Part shown: one piece after another, positions 56,646 to 64,000 of the stretch
How positions within the stretch are numbered: the first letter of the stretch is position 1
Layout: each line of letters opens with the position of its first letter
Assembly: GCF_020740795.1 (NCBI RefSeq)
Contig: NC_067282.1
Coordinates: 131,869,132-131,933,131, forward strand
Reading direction: 5' to 3'
DNA length: 64,000 nt
Origin: Apus apus
Taxonomy: Eukaryota > Chordata > Aves > Apodiformes > Apodidae
The notes under the pieces: generated by a model
What the model saw: the letters and a program-made list of their open reading frames with translations, nothing else
Databases searched by the model: none
What the model was told of the DNA's origin: nothing
Program-made: the position numbers and the translations under genes

Positions 56646-59156
56646 TTTTTGCTCCTCATTTTAGAACTACAGAAACACCAGTATCTCTTTTTGTATTGGA
56701 AAAAGAAAACAAAACAAAAGCAAACCACCAGGTAATGTAGGGTTCAATGCATGAGCTTGGAGTTGAACTTAGTAATTTTCTGTATTTTTGAGTTAGCAGC
56801 CTGGCATTATTGTAGGATGCTGATTATTGCCTCATAGTATCTACTCATTGCCTGATCAAAGCTACCTACTTCTATATGTTGAATGTACTGTCATTAACCT
56901 GGAAGTTATGTGTTGCTATTGCATATAGACAAGAGCAATTCAAGTATGTCTTTAGCATGCTGATTCTTCAGGAATTTGATCCAGCCACTCACTAGACTGC
57001 ACCAGTGAAAGGAAGAGTGTAACATAGCTCAGGATACATCTTGTATACAGCCTGCTTTGAGTATTAAAAAATACGGTTGTTCCTATGTGTAACAAATACT
57101 ACATCTGACTCATTTAATCAGATTGGTATTTAATTAAATGTTTTGTATTATTTTGTAACATTTGCCTATTGGCAGTCATAAATTTAGTCTTCTGTTGTGA
57201 CACTCTTGTACAATCCAGATTCTACAGAAGGAAAACCAGTTGGGGAGGTGAACAGGCTACAGCACAGCCTCAGTTCTGTAACAGGATCTTTATTAAAAAT
57301 AACTGGGCTGTGACAATTTACTGAGCCATGTAAGTAAGCCCATGTCTTGGAAGGCTTGAGGGGCCAGATTTTCATTTGAAGTCAATCATGGAGTCTGGTT
57401 TGGGTTTTTTTGGAAGGTTTTTGGTTTTGTTTTGGTTTTTCTAGAAAAACTGCATCCAGTGTATCTCAAGTTAGTTGGGGGCTGGGGTAGGTTTTGTTGT
57501 TGCTTGTTTGCTTTTAAACTGATTAACCGAGAAAACTCGGAGAGGAATTCTTGGCCTCTGTAGTGGATTTGTTTGCTTGGTTTTGGTGTCTTGTATTGAG
57601 ATGCCTTAGTTTGAGTATGTTGTTGGAAAAGGGTTTAGATCTTCATAGTAGATTCCCTGGTATAGCTTAACATGTGCATCACTTCAGACTTGTTAATTTT
57701 TCTGTGGTAGATGGTGTACATGTTTCAATTTCATATCTCTGTATTTTTCATACTTGAAAACTGCTATATTTCAGCAGCCTGATACTGTCTAACTGTAGAA
57801 GCTTTTTCTTTTCGTTGCTGTTTATTTGAGTATGCTAGCCCACTTCATGTTGAAGTGTTCTTCAGTTTCAAGCAGTTCATTACACTTGGAAGTAAACCTT
57901 AACCAGAGGTATAAGCTCCCTAGTAAGTTTGTTGGATTTTTCAGTACTTTACCTGTGTCTAGTTTAGTGAACATTGTGAATTTAAGTGATGCAGTGTGCA
58001 ATACAGTTAAAAACAAGTAGCACCATAAAGCAAGAGAGCCAAAATTGCTCTTTTTTTTTTCCTGGAGAAATAATGTAATATTTTGGTGACTGAGTAGTAC
58101 TGTAAGATGCACAACCCTACTTGTTCTTGTATGTTATGTTGCTGGACTAGCTGTTGTAAATCTTTACCTGCTCTTTCACAGTCTGCAGCTCAGGTGGTGA
58201 GGTTCTGTATCTTTTGTTGGGCTCTGACATGAAGAAGGGGAAAAGCACCAATTTACTACAGCTGTCTAACAGACAAAGCATTAGTTTGGGGCTTGGAGAT
58301 GGGTATTCATTTCCCCTCTATCACAGATGTGGTGATTTGTCCAGCCTTTGCTCTGGGGTTTAACCTTCTTTGTTTAAAAAACAGATAATGGTACTAATCA
58401 CCAGGAAGGGGGGAAGGCAAATGTCAAAATAAGGCACAAAGAAGGAAGTCTTCCCTGAGCAGACTTGACTAATTCCAGACTTGTAATACTGAAGAGATGA
58501 AGGGTGGGGGAGGGGGAAAAAAAAAATTAATGGCTGCTAACAAATGTATCAGGTTACATGGAAGAGAAGCTGTAAAAGGAAACTTTGGTTGTGATGAGAA
58601 TAAATGGAAGTAAAGCATCATGAGAAGAAAACAAAAGTATTGAGCAAGATGCAAAATGGTTCTGCATATTACATTGGAGAAGGAGTACTGCCCAGTGAAC
58701 AAATTGTGCTTTGAAGAAAGACAGCTCAGAGCATAATGGAAAATTCCATTGAAAAACAATCTCAACCACTTCAAATGAGCAGGAGCATCTCATGCTGAGA
58801 ATCCAGCCCACTGGCAAAGATGTTGGAATCAATTTAGTAAATACAAGCAGCTGATCAAAGCCTAGTATTCTTTACTATAAACAATCATGCCCAGGGGAAA
58901 GGAACACCTCGCAGCAGCTGTTCTCATTTTCAGATACAAGAATATGGAGGAGTTCGTACACTTGTTTTTAAAGATACTGGGAAAAAAAGTACAGTAACAA
59001 ATAGTTTAGCCTCGTGCTTAAGAAGTTAATCCTGGCTTCCTGTTGCAGATGATCTTTGGAGATCTGGGAGCTTTTGCTGTGTGTGGCATGGGGAGGGTGT
59101 CCTGGTGGTCCCTGCAAAATTGATATTAAAAGATTTGGGGAGTTTGCAATGATACA

Positions 59157-59813
59157 GGCCTGGTTGGGGAGAAGTTCTGCTCAAATGGACTTAGGGGTCT
59201 TGGCAGACAGCAAGCTAAACATGAGCCTGCAGTTGACCCTGGCAAGAAAAAAGGCCAACAGCATCCTGGGCTGTATTGGCAGGATCGCAGCCAGTAGATT
59301 GAGGAAAGTGATCACTGTCCTCTGCTCAGCATGTGTTTAGCCTGAATCTGGAACACAGTCACAGTTTCGGTCCCCAAGCATCAGAAAGATGTTGATAAAC
59401 TACAAGTGCATTAGAAGGCTACCTCCAGGTGCTGGAACACCTCCCCCATGAGGAGAAGCTGAGGAAGCAAGGCTGAGAGAAGAGATGGGGCACTTAGCAG
59501 TCTGCCCATACCTGTGGGGAGGTTAGGGAGCAGACATTGCCAGATTCTTCACAATGGTGCATGGCAAAAAAATTATGGATGGTGGACATAAACTGAAACA
59601 ATAGAGGTTCAGACTGGTGACATAGAAAAGCTTTTTCAATATTAGGACAATTAAGTTTTGGACCATGGTCCTGAGAAAAGCTGGAAATCTGGAGGTTTTT
59701 CAAGATTTGGATGGATAAAGCTCTGGCAACCTCATCTGACCTCACAGCTGACTCACCTTAGTGCAGGAGGTTGAACTAGACACCCCTTGAGGTCCCTTCT
59801 GACTTGAATGATG
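59157..59813 (+). mobile_element. CR1 LINE, old and degraded
   Basis: Recognisable ORF2 remnants (LGVLADSKLNMSLQLTLARK, KANSILGCIGRIAASRLRKV) and a 3' end GAGGTCCCTTCTGACTTGAA without a clear octamer tail. Many indels; it appears older than the other copies. Confidence 0.85.
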
Positions 59814-61135
59814 GGTACTAGACCAATGGAAATAATAAAGAAAAGATTAAGGAATATTGTTGTTCCCTTTCTAGAAAGGCATTTCTGGAGAACAGAAAAC
59901 TTGAGGTATCTGTTATCAGCCTCATTCTTACTGATTAGATTTTGTGATGTAGGTTTCTGCATGGGAGGCCAATGAGTTGACCCTTACATGTGGTGTGAAA
60001 TTCCATGCTATAGTGACCCAAGTTTCCAACAGGTGCCCTTGGAAAGCGTGATATGCAAAATCCACATCCTACACTTACAGAAAATTGATCTGTCAGATGA
60101 TGCTGACTCACTGTTAGACAAAGGCAGACTCCTCTAAAGAAAGAAATTGTATTTGTGTCTTATATAGCTTGTTATGTAGTCTTACATAAGAAATAATGAA
60201 AGCCCTATTTTCAGGCACCAGCCTGAGACTAGAGCAAAAGTTTTATTCTAGCTTCTTCTTTCAGATCTGTGGAAGAAAGTTTGGATTCCTTTTATTGACT
60301 TAAGAAGTCAGGACCTTTTTACCTCTAACCCATAGGACTGTGTTCTAGCAACAAAGGGCACAGAAAACAAAGTCTGAAAATGAGGTGTTTTTTCATGCTT
60401 CAGGTATGTTAGCCACTCTGTTTTGTGTGTGTGCAATGAGCCCCATCCACAGTGGAAATGATCTTCAGGAAGCTTTTGTCTGTTTTAATGTAGTTAGGGT
60501 AACAGGCTTTGTAGGATTGTAGCTTCACAATCATTACACCCTGTTTGTGTACATGCAGGTTATATGTTTATTTTTGTTTCTTGGAAAGCCTTGTAGGAAA
60601 CCTTGTTTGCTCATAGTAGATAAAACAAGCAAACCAGGAATTTTTTATTCTTGCTGCTGCTGTACTCAAGCAGCATAGCCAAGTAGCCAAGCTGCTCTGA
60701 GCACAAAAGGGCTATCTATTTTATAACTGTTTAGTCTATCACCATGTTTATTCTGAATTTCTGTTTTTAGCTAAAGCTCAGGTAGCATAGCCCCACAGTA
60801 CAAACAGATCTTCCCCTGACTATTTCAACTTAATGTTTCCTTACTATAAATATTACCAGAATTTAGCCTCTCTAACTTTGTACACTTTAATGAAAGTCTA
60901 AATTAATTAATTTTGTGAAATGGAAATTTGTAGCTGAGTAGAGGCTAGGCACTTTGGCTACAAAACACCCTTTCTTCACCCTGTCCACTTAAAAAGAGAA
61001 GATTGAACTAGAAGTCCACTTTCAGGAAACAACAGGCTTCGTTCTGTGGCTGAGTGGGAAAGCAGTTGACTACACATTATCTTCCCACAAATGGTAGACA
61101 AAAATAATAATTGGTAGACACAAAAAAAATAATTG

Positions 61136-62262
61136 AGGCTTTTGATACAGTCTCTCATAACATCCTTGTGAGCAAGTTCAGAATATGTGGGATAAAAGAA
61201 TGGACAGTGAGATGGATTAAGAACTGTCTACACAATAGAGCCCAAAGAGTGGTGGTCATGGTGCAGAGTCCAGCTGGAGACCTGTAACTAGTGGAGTCCT
61301 CCAGGGATCAGTGCTGGGTCCAGTCATGTTCAACATCTGTATCAATGACCTTGATGGTGGGACAGAGAGTCTTCTCAGCAAGTTTGCTGATGGCATGAAG
61401 CTGGGAGGATTGGCTGACTCACCTGAAGGCTGTGCAGCCATTCAGCAAGATTTGGACAGACTGGAGAGCTGGGCAAAGAGGAACCTAATGAGGTTCAACA
61501 AGAGCAAGAGCAGAGTTCTGCACCTGGGAAGGAAAAACAAAATGCACCAGTACAGACAAGAAGGTGATCTGCTAGAGAGCAGCTCTGTGAAGAAGGACCT
61601 TGGAGTCCTGATGGACAACAAGGTATCCATGGGACAGCAATGTGCCCTTGTGGCCAAGAAGGCCAATGGTATCTTGGGATGCATTAAGAGGAGTGTCTCC
61701 AGCAGATCAAGGGAGGTTCTCCTCCCCCTCTACTCGGCCCTGGTGAGACCTCACTTGGAGTATTGTGTTCAGTTCTGGCCCCCCCAGTTCAGGAGGGACA
61801 GGGATTTACTTGAGGCCAGTGGAGGGCTATGAGGACGATGAAGGGACTGGAACATCTGCCTTACAAGGAAAGGCTAGGAGACCTGGGGCTTTTCAGTCTA
61901 GAGAGGAGAAGACTGAGGGAGGATCTAATTAATGTCTATAAATACATGAGGGCTGGGCATCAAGAAGGCAGGGACAAGCTCTTTTCACTTATGCCCTGTG
62001 AGAGGACAAGGGGCAATGGACTCAAACTCGAGCACAGGAAGTTCCACCTTAACACAAGGAAGAACCTCTTTACTGTGAGGGTTACAGAGGTTGTGGAGTC
62101 TCCTTCTCCGGAGACTTTCAAGACCTGTCTGTCTGGATGCCTTTCTGAGTGATCTGCCCTAGTTGGTGGTTTGGGGTTTTTTTTTGTCCTGCTCTGGCAG
62201 GGAGGTTGGACGCAATATTTGGAGGTCCCTTCCAACCCCTAATATTCTGTGATTCTGTGATT
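61136..62262 (+). mobile_element. CR1 LINE, about 1.1 kb
   Basis: Starts in ORF2 at GGCTTTTGATACAGTCTCTC and ends AGGTCCCTTCCAACCCCTAA with tail ATTCTGTGATTCTGTGATT. An open frame 61311-61832 (173 codons) includes INDLDGGTESLLSKFADG, where the catalytic FADD motif reads FADG, and [20 protein letters not shown]; a frame break at about 61820 leads into 61829-62152. Confidence 0.93.
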
Positions 62263-64000
62263 GTTTTTCCCGAGTCATGATCCAAGGGAAAGAAGCCATA
62301 TTCATAAAAAGGACACCACCTTTGAAGCTAAGAGCTCAGGTGAGGGGTCTTGCACCAAGACCCTACTCAGATTTTGGAGGTGAGACTTCCACAAGTGTCT
62401 CTCTGGTGTTTGCAGAATGACAGCCAGGAAGAAGTAACAGTCTGTTTGTTGGTGCCTTCAGTTGAGATAAACGGGCAGGCAAAATTTTATTTCAGAGCTG
62501 AGGAACAGAGATGTTAAAGGCAAAATGTCAGGAGACAATAGTACACACCTAACAAAGTGTGCCTTTTGGAAAGAAAACAAAAATGGTTCCCTCTCCCTAC
62601 TTCCTTTCCAAAGGTATCAGGAAAACAGTGGGTTCTGTTAACAGCCAATATGCCATTTTATTTTGAATGCTTACATTAAAAAAGACTCAGCATAAGCAAG
62701 TATTAATTTTGAAAGCTGGTCAGTTTTCAGATTCTGTACTAAGATAAACCTCTCTGCGTGTGACAGGGAGCACTCTGTGTTTAATGAACCTGGGATTGAA
62801 AGGAGAGCTTTGGCAAAGGAGGGTTTCACTTCGTGGTGGTTTAAAAAATGCAATAAGCTGCTGCCAGAAAGCCTTCTCTTGTGCAGCAATGCAATGCAGG
62901 TGCAGTAATTTATCCAACTTCTGCTGTAAAAAAAGCCAGCAGAATTGCCCAACTGTTGTCAAATGGTGTTTGATGGAGGGGAAGGAGACCATTTCAGTGG
63001 GACTAAGTATGTGTGTATAAAGCTAAGGAAGCACCCTAATAGTCCTAGGTGCCATAAAGTGGGGCGTGTGCCTCTCTGTACAATTACTGTGTGATTTTAC
63101 AAAGAGGCACAGTGTAAAGTGATGGAAGGGAAACATTGCAGCAAAGAAGAAAAAACATTGTAGATTACTTCAAGGACAGTGAGTGAGTATGCAATATCTA
63201 CCTAGCACTGTACCTCCTGGTGAGGTATGTTCTTCTCTCTCACAGGGCTCCCACTACAAGGCTCTCCCTACAGCATCACTGTCAGGGTTGAGGCTGCTGT
63301 GGGGACATGCCTTTAGCTTCATGAATGTAGAAGCTGAGTCACACCTACATTGGAATCCTAAAGGAATCTTCTAAAAGATGCACAATGTGGTCCCCGTTCC
63401 CCCAAAGTCACAGAGTTTGCATGTAAAACTATGCATCTAGATAAAAATACATGGTACTGTAGGAGCCAGCTATGAAACTGTGCCTACAGTTGATCTGGGT
63501 GATGTGTTCCAGCTTGCTTTAGGTGTCCAAGAGCCCAAATTGCACTGCTTTAGTAGTCACTGTTAGCAAAGGAGAGCTGAAGTTCTAGGCACTACAGAAG
63601 TCCTGAGGCTTTCATTGTGTCAGGCAGATGTACAAGGAGTGCAGAGTGGGACCTGCCCTTGCTTATGCTGACCAACACCAAGGAGAACCCCTCCTGTGAC
63701 TCCAGCAAGCTGTACAGGAGGCCCCTGTTCTGGTTAGAGGGAGTGAAGTCCTCTAATGAGGCAGAATGAGCAGCTCAGACTTGTTTTGGTGTGCTCAAGT
63801 GTGCAAATTGTAATTCTACTCCCTGCATCAGTATTTCTCAGCTGAGAACAATTGTGTTTGACTGCTTCCCTGTCTTGCTTCCTCTGCAGGCATTTTACAG
63901 CAGCTGCAGGTGAATGAATATACAGCCACACTCACCTGACCAATTAAAAGTAATTAATCCCTGTCAGCCTCTCTAACTGGAGAAGGAATTCAGGTGGTGG

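Larger units (their letters stand above)
55627..56660 (+). other. MED21: MED21 3' UTR (predicted)
   Basis: It starts G+C-rich and turns A/T-rich. Candidate poly(A) signals are ATTAAA at 56148 and AATAAA at 56640. An open frame of 104 codons (56330-56644) lies in the distal part. Confidence 0.5.
56661..64000. other. Intergenic region downstream of MED21
   Basis: No exon of a neighbouring gene was recognised; STK38L would be expected further right by synteny. It has two CR1 copies (59157-59813, 61136-62262) and a T/G-rich low-complexity stretch near 57400-57440. Remaining open frames are short and unrecognised. Confidence 0.6.

Overview
The window is a stretch of vertebrate, almost certainly avian, nuclear DNA. 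The evidence is four intron-rich protein genes with high conservation to other vertebrates, CpG-island promoters, and nine truncated copies of CR1, the dominant LINE of bird genomes, several with the typical 3' octamer tail (ATTCTRTG-like). I cannot name the species. I see no bacterial, viral or CRISPR system. All coordinates come from reading splice sites and reading frames by eye.

Layout, left to right: (1) 812-5477, minus strand: the 5' part of INTS13 (ASUN, Integrator subunit 13), four coding exons giving residues 1-194; the rest lies beyond the left edge. (2) 5180-6700: a CpG island forming a head-to-head promoter for INTS13 (-) and FGFR1OP2 (+), with two TCTCGCGAGA-type elements near its centre. 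(3) 11055-20815, plus: FGFR1OP2, five coding exons giving a 215-residue coiled-coil protein, then a 2.6 kb 3' UTR. (4) 20816-27575: convergent intergenic space with one CR1. (5) 27575-47290, minus: TM7SF3, twelve coding exons, 563 residues, a signal peptide, a glycosylated ectodomain and seven membrane segments. (6) 47290-50333: the divergent TM7SF3/MED21 interval, with a 13-copy G-rich heptamer repeat, a solo LTR carrying four 29-bp repeats, a CR1 and a six-copy 20-bp repeat beside the MED21 start. (7) 50334-56650, plus: MED21, four exons, 144 residues, with a GC-AG intron 2. (8) 56650-64000: intergenic, two CR1 copies, no recognised gene.

The order INTS13(-) FGFR1OP2(+) TM7SF3(-) MED21(+) matches the human 12p11.23 neighbourhood as I remember it, so this is a conserved syntenic block. 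The genes do not form a pathway. INTS13 and MED21 both act in RNA polymerase II transcription (Integrator and Mediator), FGFR1OP2 is a SIKE-family cytoplasmic coiled-coil protein linked to STRIPAK, and TM7SF3 is a seven-pass membrane protein. I did not find a new biological system. The most checkable oddities are the GC-AG intron of MED21 with a frame-breaking GT alternative 29 bases downstream, the paired CGCG elements, the three promoter-proximal tandem repeats, the LTR between two promoters, and the apparent absence of a 38-residue cassette exon in FGFR1OP2.
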